Shown here one piece after another: positions 35,290-45,893 of a stretch of DNA of 64,000 bases. Numbering within the stretch: the stretch's first letter is position 1; each line of letters opens with the position of its first letter. The DNA is from Meconema thalassinum (lineage: Eukaryota > Arthropoda > Insecta > Orthoptera > Tettigoniidae), in assembly GCA_946902985.2 (NCBI GenBank), contig OX336393.1, positions 130,042,533-130,106,532 of the forward strand, written 5' to 3'. The notes under the pieces were generated by a model. That model did not search any database. It was given only the letters and a program-made list of their open reading frames with translations, and was not told the origin of the DNA. A program made the position numbers and the translations under genes.

Positions 35290-36727
35290 CAAGTAGTTCC
35301 GTGAAGAACTAAATAGCCTATTTTCATATATCCTACTAATATTAATTGCCTCTATGAACATACAAATTGTCAGTTTGATTGCTGTAATAGATTCGTAGAT
35401 ATTGAGAACCGTTTAAATATTTTGGATGGTCACCATGTTGGTTTTTTATATTATAGTCCTTAGATTTATGTACTATTACATGAAGATTATTGTGTAGGTG
35501 TTTTATTCAAACTTCAATCGCATGATTAGGACACAAGAAATAAAAGTGGGATTTTAAAATTTCGCTCAGCCGCCATCTTGTGGTTATGAAAATAATTTAA
35601 ATAAATTAGATGCCAGTCGATTAAAATTTGTATAAGCATATACCGTATCAAGTTTCACTGGGCTGGGATGGTTAAAACACAAGACACGTCCATTTGAATA
35701 TTTAAATTTTGCGTCGCCGCCTTGTTGGATTTGTGCTCGCCAGGTTATTGAACGTCCCATAGGTGAACTAATGCTTATCCTCTATACACTTACAAAATTT
35801 CAGTTTGATTGCTGTAGTAGATTAATAGATATTCAGAACCGTCTAAATATTTCGGTTGGTCGCTATGTTGGATTTTAATATTTGTAGCCCGTAGAGTTAT
35901 GTACTAATAGATGGTGATTATTGTGTACGTTCATTATGCAAATGTTGATTTCGATCACATGATTAGAACACAAGAAATAAAAACTTAATTTTCGAAATTC
36001 GCACAGCTGCCATCTTGAGGTTACGTAAACTATTGAACTAAATTAGATACCAGTGCGTAATGTGTATAAACATTTCCTGTACCAAGTTTCATTGCGTTTC
36101 GATCATTAAATCGCGAGGGAAGTCTATTTAATACTTTCAACTTTGCTTGGCCGCCATGTTCGTTTTGAAGTTAACCGATTTTTGAAAGTCTCATAGATGA
36201 ACTTCCAATAGTACCCTTTATCTCCGTACATAATTTCATGGTGATACCGGTAATAGTTTCAGAGATATAGAATGCCGGTGAAATATTTCGCACAGCCACC
36301 ATCTTGAGGTTATGTAAACAATTGAACGAAGTTAGATGTCGGTGCATTACAATGTGTATAAATATATTCTATACGATGTTTACTTGCGTTTGGTTGGTTA
36401 AATCGCGAGAAACGTCTATTTAAATGTCGCAACTTCGCTTGGCCGCCATGTTGGTTTTGTAGTTACCTAGTTTCGGCGATATTGAATGCTGATGAAATAT
36501 TTCGCACATCCGCCATGTTGGATTGGTGAGACGTAACAAAATTTGAAGGGCACGGTCGGGGTCGCCCGGAATAGTGCTATGAAGTTACCGAGTTTCATTG
36601 AAATAGCTCCATCCGTTTAGAAGTTATTATGGGGGGGACACAAAAATCCTCACACACGCACACATAGACAGACACACGGACAAAAGGTGATCCCATAAGC
36701 CTATTTTTTCATAAATGAAAATAGGCT
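35290..36727 (+). mobile_element. Helentron-like element, copy 2 (full length)
   Basis: Complete copy of 1,438 bp inserted in LINE E. The head hairpin TAGTTC/GAACTA is followed by AGCCTATTTTCAT. Three related internal units follow, each with a TAGATATTGAGAACCGT-like block, a CGCCATGTTGG block, an AGCCGCCATCTTG block and a CCAAGTTTCATTGCG block. Then come a short CA-rich stretch (36640-36680) and the terminal hairpin 36698-36727. No protein-coding region was seen. Flanks suggest an A4-A5 site, but the target duplication is not clear. Confidence 0.65.
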
Positions 36728-36734
36728 AAAAATG

Positions 36735-37360
36735 ATCCTGATATCCTCGTTGTGGTCTAAAGCCCCACTGGTTTTTATTCCGTCTTACTCTCATCCAGTG
36801 GTCGAAATTTGCTTTCTACAATGCCTGAATACACTTTGTCCGGGACACTTATCAAAGAAATGCCTCTGTAATTGTTGAAATAGTTTCTGTTACCTTGCTT
36901 ATAAATTGGGGCGATCACTGCTTTTGCCCCGTCAGAGGGTACCTTTCTTAAATCCCATATCAGTTCGATTATCCTATAGAACCATTTCATCCCTGCTTTC
37001 CCTCTAAAGTTTACCATTTATGGCCGATTCATCTACCTGCCACTCAACCATGATCCTGTTTTTGTCCTCATTCTCCTCCTGCATAACATCAAAATCTACC
37101 ATATTACCAGATAAGCTTTCATTTATATTTACCTAGTTTTCGAAGTATTCTTGCCATCTTTCAATGCTTCATTGGCATTTCCCTGAATTATCCAAATTAT
37201 TACACATTTCAATTTTTCCTCCATTTATAAGATTTTTTTTTATAATGCTCAATGATGGATTTCTTGCCTCTTGATCTATCATTTCTAATTTATTCTCGAA
37301 TTCTTCCCATAATTTCCTACTGGGCTCTAATATTATTTGTATAGTTCGGTTCCTTTCAAC
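36735..37360 (-). pseudogene. LINE E, RT N-terminal segment
   Basis: Minus strand in mixed frames: RKLWEEFENKLEMIDQEA, ERWQEYFEN, KWFYRIIELIW, KAVIAPIYKQGNRNYFNNYR GISLISVPDKVYSGI, and NQWGFRPQRGY. These are the standard order of motifs at the start of a LINE reverse transcriptase. Several stops and frameshifts are present. It joins 38830-39053 across the Tc1 insertion and 34925-35284 across the Helentron-like insertion. Confidence 0.75.
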
Positions 37361-37362
37361 TA

Positions 37363-38827
37363 CACACATCAAAAAAAGTTTTGCATCACCTCGGTTCCAA
37401 GAGTTCCGGAACCGTTAAATACAAAGGGAATAGAGATCAACACAAACAACATTTCAGCTCGTTTTATTGCTCATGAGACCCACACATTGCATGTTGTACC
37501 ATCATACAGCTAGACTTTCAGCATTTGTGGTCCAGATTGCAGTACACACCACTACCTCTAATACCCAGTAGCACGTCCTCTTGCATTGATGCATGCCTGT
37601 ATTCGCCGTGGCATACTATCCACAAGTTCATCAAGACACTGTTGGTCCAAATTGTCCCACTCCTCAACGACAATTCGGCGTAAATCTCTCAGAGTGGTTG
37701 GTGGGTCAAGACGTCCATAAACAGCCCTTTTCAACATATCCCAGGCATGTTCGATAGGGTTCATGTCTGGCGAACATGCTGGCCACTGTAGTCGAGCGAT
37801 GTCGTTATCTTGAAGGAACGCATTCACAAGATGTGCACGATGAGGTCGAGAATTGTCGTCCATGAAGACAAATGCCTCTCCAATATTCTGCCGATATGGT
37901 TGCACTATGGGTCGGAGGATGTCATTCAGGTATCGTAAAGCCGTTTCGGAGCCTTCCATGACCACCAGTGGCGTACGTCGGCCCCACATAATGCCACCCC
38001 AAAACATCAGGGAACCACCACCTTGCTGCACTCGCTGGACAGTGTGTCTAAGACGTTCAGCCTGACCAGGGTGCCTCCAAACACGTCTCCGACGATTGTC
38101 TGGTTGAAGGCATATGCGACACTCATCGGTAAAGAGAACGTGATGCCAATTCCGTGGGGTCCATTCAGCATGTTATTGGGCCCATCTGTACCGCGCTGCA
38201 TGGTGTCGGGGTTGCAAAGCTGGACCTCGCCATGGACGTCGGGAGTGAAGTTGCGCATCATGCAGCCTATTGCGCACAGTTTGAGTTGAAACACGACGTC
38301 CTGTGGCTGAACGAAACGCATTATTCAACATGGTGGCATTGCTGTCAGGGTTCCTCCGAGCGGCAATCCGTAAGTAGCGGTCATCCACTACAGTAGTAGC
38401 CCTTGGGCGGCCTGAGCGAGGCCTGTCATCGACAGTTCCTGTATCTCTGGACCTCCTCCATGTCCGAACAACATCGCTTTGGTTCACTCTGAGACGCCTG
38501 GAAACTTCCCTTGTTGAGAGCCCTTCTTGACACAAAGTAACAATGCGGACGCGATCGAACTGCGGTATTGACCTTCTAGGCATGGTAGAACTACAGACAA
38601 CATGAGCAGCGTACCTTCGTCCTGGTGGAATGACTGGAACTGATCGGCTGTCGTACCCCCTCCGTCTAATAGGCCCTGCTCATGCATGGTTGTTTACATC
38701 TTTGAGCAGTTTTAGTGACATCTATGAACAGTCAAAGGGACTGTATCTTGGATACAATATACACAGTCAACGTCTATATGCCGGAGATCTGGGAACCGAG
38801 GTGATGCAAAACTTTTTTTGATGTGTG
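37363..38827 (-). mobile_element. Tc1-type transposon, complete, with TA target duplication
   Basis: 1,465 bp bounded by TA at 37361-37362 and 38828-38829. The inverted termini begin CACACATCAAAAAAAGTTTT and continue through GCATCACCTCGGTTCC, 36 bp with essentially no mismatch. It contains one transposase gene on the minus strand. It inserted into LINE E: joining the flanks restores a continuous LINE reading, IELY then VVERN. Confidence 0.93.
37558..38583 (-). pseudogene. Tc1-family transposase with one internal stop
   Basis: A single minus-strand frame from ATG 38583 to the stop at 37558, about 341 codons, the usual size for Tc1 transposases, interrupted only by TAA at 38173-38175 (codon 137). 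The N-terminus holds two helix-turn-helix regions with the GRPR linker (RSGRPRATT). After the stop come the catalytic blocks: LFTDE (first Asp), VFMDDN (second Asp) and SPDMNPIEHAW (Glu), with 34 residues between the second Asp and Glu (DD34E). The mutated codon lies just before the first catalytic Asp, so translation gives only the DNA-binding half. Otherwise it looks very well preserved, suggesting recent activity. Confidence 0.9.
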
Positions 38828-38829
38828 TA

Positions 38830-39053
38830 CATATAGCTCAATGCCCGCCGGATTCCTTGTTTGATCAATTTTTGTAAGCCTTATTTCTACTTTTACAAGC
38901 CGACTTCACTATGTCATTCAACCAGGATGTGCACTTCTTTCTGTCTTTACACACTGTTGTCCCAAACATGCTTTATCTACCTACTTCTATAGTTAAGTTT
39001 GTCGCTTAACAGTCTTTTTTAGTGATGTACTAAGAAGTTGTCGCTACTGCTAA
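38830..39053 (-). pseudogene. LINE E, endonuclease-RT linker segment
   Basis: Minus strand reads SWLNDIVKSACKSRNKAYKN and then, after a stop, RNPAGIELYV, the W(W/L)N(D/E)xVKxAxKxKxxAY block that links endonuclease to RT in insect LINEs. It is bounded by the Gypsy target duplication on its right and the Tc1 element on its left. Confidence 0.6.
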
Positions 39054-39057
39054 GTCA
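39054..39057. other. Target-site duplication of the Gypsy element, left
   Basis: GTCA directly abuts the left LTR; the same GTCA is at 47404-47407 after the right LTR. Confidence 0.85.
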
Positions 39058-39295
39058 TGCACCGCCCTCCTAAAATAAACATATTCTTGGCGTGCCTCCC
39101 AGCTGCATCACAGGAACCAACCAGAAAAGAAAGGAGTACGCAGTGGAAATGGATGTTAATTTCTGACCTGTGCTGGGCCCGTACTTGCAGGCCAGATGTG
39201 CCGAGCGACTCCAGACTCCGTGAAGGTGGTCCCACGACGAGTGGTAGGAATACCCTCCTGGTGCTAGACAGCTAGAATAAGTTAGGCCTAGGTTT

Positions 39296-39333
<38 letters not shown>

Positions 39334-40577
39334 AGCAGCCCGATCGCCCAACACTACTAAATGAGACACATGGGTAAAGAAATGGAAATTTAATGAATTG
39401 AAACCGAACACACAAAGAAACCCGGCCAGAATAACACACACAAAAAAGAATACCCTTCACCTAGGGGTCAAATAAAGTCACTTTCAAACGGGGAAGATAA
39501 ATATAAATAACAATAAATAACTTACGATAGTAAATAACGTTAACAAATTAAATTCATACCTGTGCTCACTTCGGTGAAAACGATGTAAAAAGGGAGGAAG
39601 TAAAAGATCAAGAGGCAATCGAGCCGGTCGCTGGTCAACAACAATCACTTCTCTGCCTAGAGGTGGATGGTTGTCATGACGACCACAAATAACAAGCATA
39701 GCAAAGATAAAACAAGAGGCTGTGTGCGTGTCGCAAAGGCTGTGGCGAGCAATGGGGATGCGATCGAGCTGGCAGTCCCCAGAGAAAAGAAAAGCAAAAC
39801 CAAAGATACTATAAGAAGAAACAAATGACGTCAGGTGTCCGTGAAATATATCAAGATACATACACGCAGTCAAACACACAAAATGCCAGCCGACGATGCA
39901 GAAATAAAACTCAAAGCAACTCGTGCTTGTAGGTAGTCTAGCAAAACATGCTAAACCTATATGGTCCCCAACTTACGTTCCGAGTTCGAGCTGAATACGG
40001 TAAGGCCTACTTAAAGTTACCGCCGTGATCCAGTTGCCCGAAGCATGGAATGAAGGGAAAACATAAGGGCTAAAATATATGGTGTCATGCCTCGTGTTGG
40101 GAGAATGGTCGAAACGCCAACGTCCACAAACCACGGGAGACCCATTCGAAGATATGCCCAGTCAAAACAGCATCAATGCACCTGGCAGCAAGAAAAACAT
40201 ACACTCACAAAATCACTCGCAGAGATATTTCACGGCACAAATAAAAGGTTAAACGAAGACTCAAACAAAATAAAACAGGAGACCGCCATTACGATTGGTT
40301 CCACAGCAAATCCAAGCACACGACGAAGATCAAAAAGAAAGGTTAAATTTAGGAAATGAGCATAGTGGACACAAGGTTAGATGTATTACTTACATGAGTA
40401 AATGGAAGGCTTCGGCATAATAACAATGTTAAATAAAAAGGAAAAACATTACATTTTAAATAATAAGGCGGAGAGCCTCAAGGCACGTCCGGACAGAAAG
40501 CATCTCACATGGCGTCTGAGTCTACCGGGACGGCCGCCAAAGAAAATAAAGAAATGAGAGATGTTAAACATGGCTCA
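39058..40577 (-). repeat. 3' LTR of the Gypsy element (1,520 bp)
   Basis: Minus-strand ends TGAGCCATG...GGCGGTGCA. It contains a GA microsatellite at 39298-39328 that is 10 bp longer than in the partner LTR. Open frames of 90 and 131 codons appear in both LTRs only because the LTRs are copies of each other. Confidence 0.9.
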
Positions 40578-41384
40578 GGATCCACACCACCCCCCAAAAG
40601 AAAAATTATTTATAATAATAAAAGATTTTTCTTTTTACATCACTAAGCACCACCGCTTTGAAATCAATCATGTCCCAAGTGTTCCAAAATACACAACATC
40701 CTTATCACACAGGTGGTTTGTCAACAACTATAACAGTACACAAAATATGAGGGGGGAGGGTGATCGATATAAGAATCACTTAAGCAATTGAGCCATATCA
40801 GAAAGAATACAGTTATAAAATGAAGTAATATATATAATCAGATCGCTTCGGCGATCGCAATATCAGGACAGAACTCCTTCGGGGTCCCCAAAGGCGCGCG
40901 TTCCTTTGACGATCCCTGGGCTTGTCATAATGGTATTACGGTTCGCCTGAGCGTTACAATGACAAGAAAAGTAGATAGAGACACGGACGAAAATCATAAA
41001 CAAAAGACTTTCGCCCTTTGACGCCGAAGTCTGCCATTCTCCTTATACCCATCATGAAAGTGACGTATTAAAATAACAAAGAAGCGATATAATGTGTCCA
41101 TTATTTATAGAATATAAATTCTCTACTGGCCGAATTCGCAAAAATACATATTTTTACAACAAATATTAAGTTACACAGAGTATGTAGGCCTATTTCTTCT
41201 TGTATTATTTTCTTTCTTGAGCTCGTAAATTTGTACTTGACTCTGCCTCGGTCAAAATTGGTTCAATAATAGGCAGGTCAAGGAGACGCCATATGAATAC
41301 TAGCTTCCTTGGATAACATAAGCAAATTATGATTGGCTAACCTACGCAGAAAAAGGACAACATTAATCACAGCAAATAAGAAGG
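40578..41384 (-). other. Non-coding 3' region between pol and LTR
   Basis: About 800 bp with no supported ORF. The minus-strand G-rich run (GGGGGGTGGTGTGG, 40582-40596) next to the LTR is the best polypurine-tract candidate but sits a few bases away from the LTR start. A perfect small hairpin GATCGC-TTCG-GCGATC lies at 40842-40857 on the plus strand. Confidence 0.4.
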
Positions 41385-44300
41385 TTACACAATAAATGGT
41401 TTCAATTGAGATATGTGAGCTCTGGATACGTCGGTGGGATTCTCCTTGGAGATCAATTCAACAGTGACAGGTGTTAAAAATCTAGTGAAAGTTTTGGGCG
41501 TGCTCCAGCGAAGCATTAGCTTAGCTGACTCCTTATTCTTGGCCGAACTCTGTGGGTGCAGGCGCACTAGCACGTCGTCATTCACCTGAAAACAAACAGG
41601 TTGCCTACCCTTGTTATAGCGAGACGCCACGCGATCTCGTGCCCTTTTCAGATGCCGTACAGCAACTTCCCATTTTTCTTTGACTGAGGTACGGCGGGAT
41701 GGCGCAGCCAGATAATCTATTTTCCACTGAAGCTGAAGTGGATCAACAATACGCCTTCCTAAAAACAATTCCGAAGGGGTAGAATTCGTCGATTCATGAA
41801 GAGCAGTGTTAAATCCTAAGGAGAAAAACTGAAGATTTGCGTCCCAACGTGACTGATCTGCGTTGTGGAACGCACTCAAGCAAGCCTTCAAGTTACGATG
41901 AAACCTTTCAACGTGATTTGGCTGAGGGTGGTAGGGTGCCAAAAAGACATGATCAATTCCCCAAGAAAAACACATTGATCTAAAAGACTTGGACCGGAAA
42001 GCGCTCGCGTTATCGGACACTTAAAACTTTGGAGGACCAAAAACACCAAAAATATGATTGGTCAAAAGCCTAACAGTGGTACGTGTCGTGATTTCCCTGA
42101 CAGGAAATAACCATACACATTTTGAAAATCCATCAACGACAGTAAGTATAGCTTGATGACCAGAAGATGACCTAACTAGGGGACCAAAATAATCTATAAA
42201 CAGGCGCTCATTAGGATATGACATCGTGTCAGCGTGGTGAAGTCCAATGCGAGAATTCTTTGCTGGCTTAGAACGTTGACACGTAACACATTTTCGGACG
42301 AAAGCAAAAGCGTCCGCTTTCAAATGAGGCCAGAAGAATTCCTGAGAGATTTTATGGAAAGTCTTCGTCATACCTAAATGTAATCCAAAACAGGATTCAT
42401 GGAAATACGCCAAGAGCATACTTCGTATATTCTCTGGCACGAAAATCCTACATTTCGAAGATCGAGGAGCGGTATGCACTATAACATCATTGCGCAATGA
42501 AAACTCAGATACACCAGGATCTTTCCCGAGAATTTTTTCACGCAATGTGACACAAAATGGGTCATCTGCTTGGTACGTACGGATGTCAGTAAAAGACCAT
42601 GGAATGTGTTGGAGAAGATTCACTGGCTCGGGGATCTCAACAATGGGAGGAGGTTCCTCAAACATGCGTGACTAACAATCCGCTACAACATTTTCACTGC
42701 CTCTGACGTGAATGATGTCAAAGCTGAAAGAGGATAGACGAAGAATCCAACGATTTATACGTCCCAATTTTTTGACATGCGAGCGCATCCAGGACAGAGC
42801 TTCATTGTCGGTATACACTATGAAATGCCGATGTTCTAGAAAAGATCTGAAACGTTCACAGCCGAATACGACAGCCAGACTTTCTTTCTCGAAAGTGGAA
42901 TACCGGCGTTCGCAATCATTAAGCATCCGACTGGCAAAAGCGATGGGTGCCAAATTACCATTCACCTGCTGACTAAGCACACAAGAAATTGCGACATCGC
43001 TCGCATCACAATGTAACATAAAATCTTTCCCAAAATCCGGAGTTCGAAGGACGGGAGCAGAAGAAAGACATTCTTTCAATTTCTCAAAGGCGAGACACTG
43101 GTCGGGGCCCCACACGAATCGTACATTCTTCTTCTTCAAATAATTCAGGGGCGCTGAAATGTCCGAAAAGCCCTTAATGAACCTACTGTAAAAGCCTGCC
43201 ATTCCCAAAAAACGTCGGACTGCTTTCACATTCGTGGGAGTAGGGAACTCTTGGATACATCGCACACGCTCAGGGTTCACTTCTATGCCCACATCCGAAA
43301 GAATGTGACCTAAAAATTTGATTTGCTTCGAAGCCAAAGAGATTTTGTCCGGGTTAACAGTGAGTCCGGCTCTGCGAAGACGACATAGGACTTCACGTAA
43401 ATGGATCAGGTGATCCTCAAAAGACTGACTGTAAATCACGAGGTCATCTAGATAGTTAAACACAGATGAATACTTTAAATCTCCAAATAACTCGTCCAAA
43501 ACCCTACTCAATACTTGTCCGCCGATAGAAATGCCCATGGGTAACTTATTGAACTCAAAAAGGCCGAACGGAGTGGAGAACGCAGTTACCTTATGGCTCT
43601 CGGGATCGAGAGGAATTTGATAATATGCACAATTCAAATCTAGGACGGAATAGTACTTCGCCCCGTGAAAATGCTGAAAAGCGCTCTCCAGAGTTGGAAG
43701 GGGAAAGTTGTCGAACACCACCTTAGAATTGAGTCGACGATAATCAACTACTAAACGAAAAGTACCCTCTTTCTTAGGCACCAGGAATGCTGGACTACCA
43801 TAAGAAGACTTAGAAGGACTCACAACACCGCGTGCCTTAAGATCATCAATATATTCTCTCATGGCAATGAGTTTGTTTGGAGAGCACGAAAATGGTGCCG
43901 ACCTAACTGGAACCTCATCAGTTAAATCAATATGACACTCGTAGCCGATAGCGGAACCCAGTTCCGACGTGAGAACATCTGGAAATTCATTCACCAAATC
44001 AGATAAAGCGTCACGTTGACTCGTGAATAAAGTAGGAGGGATTAGAACAGCAGAGATACCAGAAAAATTACAAGGAACACTCGCTTCACAAGTATTAAAA
44101 TGAAACCGCTCCTTGGATTTAAACAAAAAACTGAAGGAATGATCCGAAAAATCAAGCCTCAACCCTGCTTTGTGCATAAAATCAGAACCTAAGATCATAG
44201 GCGTAGATAAGTCATCCACCACATGGAAGTTCCAATCCCAAGAATAACCACATATCTTAATATGACATGTTACAACGCTAGAAACAGAAATAGATGACTT

Positions 44301-44549
44301 CACCGCAGAATAAAATTTCAAACCCCCATCTTGTGGACAAATCTGAGTAACAGGAAGCTGTTCCGCGATGGAGCGCTGAATAAATGAACGTGAAGCACCA
44401 GAATCCAGTAAAGCGGGTATCGACAATTTCTTAACACTTACAGGGACCCAAGGACAGAAGTTTCCAGTCGTGGAAATGTTCATTTCCCGGCGAACTTCAT
44501 TGCATGGCCACTCCGGCGGGTCTAAACCGGGGACCCATGCTCGTTTCCC
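41385..44549 (-). pseudogene. pol: Gypsy pol: protease, RT, RNase H, integrase, with two nonsense codons
   Basis: One minus-strand frame, reached from gag by -1 frameshift. Counting from an in-frame ATG at 44564, protease has DSGAS at residues 54-58; RT has the first catalytic Asp at ~309 and YLDD at 371-374; RNase H has D520 and a later TDN motif. A TAG at 42672-42674 falls between RNase H and integrase (VADC, then SRMFEEPP). Integrase then has an HHCC zinc finger (HxxxHL...CVTC), IDYFGP, and a TAA at 42021-42023 just before the VSDNASAF catalytic Asp; the Glu is in NHVERFHR, 34 residues after it. Everything else is in frame through 41385. Both stops look like single-base changes, so the element lost activity recently. 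Confidence 0.9.
44513..44549 (-). promoter_or_regulatory. -1 ribosomal frameshift signal: slippery site and pseudoknot
   Basis: The minus strand has GGGAAAC at 44549-44543, positioned in gag frame as G GGA AAC, the canonical X XXY YYZ form. Shifting back one base there leads straight into the pol frame (GKRAWVPG). After a 6-nt spacer, GGGTC (44536-44532) can pair with GACCC (44522-44518), and CCGG inside that loop can pair with CCGG (44516-44513), an H-type pseudoknot. The gag stop codon lies within the structure. Confidence 0.8.
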
Positions 44550-45544
44550 TGACGCGAAGCACATCTAGGACAGGCTATGTGCGTCACGTCACGAAGACCA
44601 CATGTGTGACAAAACACACGAGAGGGTGCACGGCAGGAATTAAAATGATGCCCCAAACGATCACAATTCCAACATTTTATACGGTTATACATGTTCGGGT
44701 TTCGAGGTAACTGTTGATCCTGAGGAGCGGGATTCGCAGAAGAAGTAGCATTGGGAATACTCCCGACAATATGCGAGTGGGGACGGTTAACTGCCCGGTC
44801 CTCCTGACGAGATATTGAAGATGGGTGCGCAGTCCTCTGAATCTGGGATTGCGCGCATGCAGTCTCTGGAAACAAACTGTCAGAGGGGAGGGGTGGGGGT
44901 ACATATGACTTGCGCAGGCGCCGATTGAACTCGCATTCACGTCCTTGATCAACAATGTCAGCCACACTATACACACTGGACCGGCGTATGAAAGACTTGT
45001 ACTCAGGTGCTAGATTTCTATACACAATATCAACAGTTTCAACAAGGGGAAGGGGCTGCGACAACCTACTTATTAAAGTCATTAGCCCAGTAACAAAATC
45101 GTCTACAGGCTCTTCCAAACCCTGGGTACGGCGATGAATTTCAGCCTCCAAGTCATGTTCAAAATCATAAGTAATAAACCGCTCCTTTATTGACTTACAG
45201 AAATCAACCCACGATATGAAAGATCTGTTGGTAAGTCGATACCATTTTAAAGCTAAACCACTCAACAATAACGGTAGGCAGACAACAATGTCGTCTGGTT
45301 CGAGGTCATAACAGTAACAGAGTTCACTGACCCTGTCTAAGAACTCAAATACAGACGAAACTCCCAGTTCACCAGAAAATGAAATTCCCCACTTGGACAC
45401 TATATTGGCTACGCCTCCCTTGCGATGGCCTTTCACCTCAGTCAATGGATTAGTGTCTTTCCCACAGACACTTTCAAACGATAGCAGATCATCGTCAGAC
45501 TGGATGAGCTCCTTCTTCACGTTACAACCTGGGAGAGAATACAT
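44522..45544 (-). CDS. gag: Gypsy Gag (capsid and nucleocapsid)
   Basis: 340 codons, intact. Residues ~60-220 look like a retrotransposon capsid domain (FEFLDRVSEL, LALKWYRL, FCKSIKERF, DFVTGLMTLISRL). After a proline/serine-rich linker, residues 291-304 form a CX2CX4HX4C zinc knuckle (CWNCDRLGHHFNSC), and 312-328 a second, variant Cys/His cluster. It would form the particle and bind element RNA. It starts ~350 nt inside the 5' LTR boundary. Most ribosomes should stop at the TAG at 44522; a fraction shift to pol at GGGAAAC. It is in the -1 frame relation to pol and has no disabling mutation that I can see. Confidence 0.9.
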   Translation of the reverse strand: MYSLPGCNVKKELIQSDDDLLSFESVCGKDTNPLTEVKGHRKGGVANIVSKWGISFSGELGVSSVFEFLDRVSELCYCYDLEPDDIVVCLPLLLSGLALKWYRLTNRSFISWVDFCKSIKERFITYDFEHDLEAEIHRRTQGLEEPVDDFVTGLMTLISRLSQPLPLVETVDIVYRNLAPEYKSFIRRSSVYSVADIVDQGRECEFNRRLRKSYVPPPLPSDSLFPETACAQSQIQRTAHPSSISRQEDRAVNRPHSHIVGSIPNATSSANPAPQDQQLPRNPNMYNRIKCWNCDRLGHHFNSCRAPSRVFCHTCGLRDVTHIACPRCASRQGNEHGSPV

Positions 45545-45875
45545 GGCTAAACTACAGAAGTACTGCTAGCTACAATTCAAAACAATAACTACAAAGGTCT
45601 TGCCTCCGTCCTGCGCCTGAAATGAGCACGAAACAAGAAGTAGGGTTGGTTAGTACATTACCAATGCTGGGGTTCGTTGATAGGGTCCAACTCATTGCAC
45701 TCTCCTTACAGTTTGTTATTTTTATGGTCCATACTCCTTGGAAGTTCACATTACTCTCAATATTTGTTTGCATAGTATGCAATAGGGAACATGAAACAGA
45801 ATAAAAACAACATTGAAAAATATGCAGCGAAATATTAAAATCCAATGGATATGGCTAAGCGACCAGGAGACTTAA

Positions 45876-45891
45876 CCACGCTCTGCTACCA
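45876..45891 (-). other. Primer-binding site, initiator tRNA-Met-like
   Basis: Minus strand after the LTR end: GA, then TGGTAGCAGAGC GTGG. The first 11-12 bases match the complement of an insect initiator tRNA-Met 3' end (…CTCTGCTACCA) as I remember it. The spacing of 2 nt from the LTR is normal. Confidence 0.65.
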
Positions 45892-45893
45892 TC

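Noticed and set aside
38007..38321. A frameshift in the Tc1 transposase, suggested by a 104-codon overlapping frame
   Set aside because: The original frame stays open and encodes LFTDE and QQGGGSLMFWGG across this stretch; the only lesion is the TAA at 38173.
39484..40359. 131- and 90-codon open frames inside the Gypsy LTRs
   Set aside because: They are in both LTRs only because these are near-identical copies; position within LTRs and lack of domains argue against genes.
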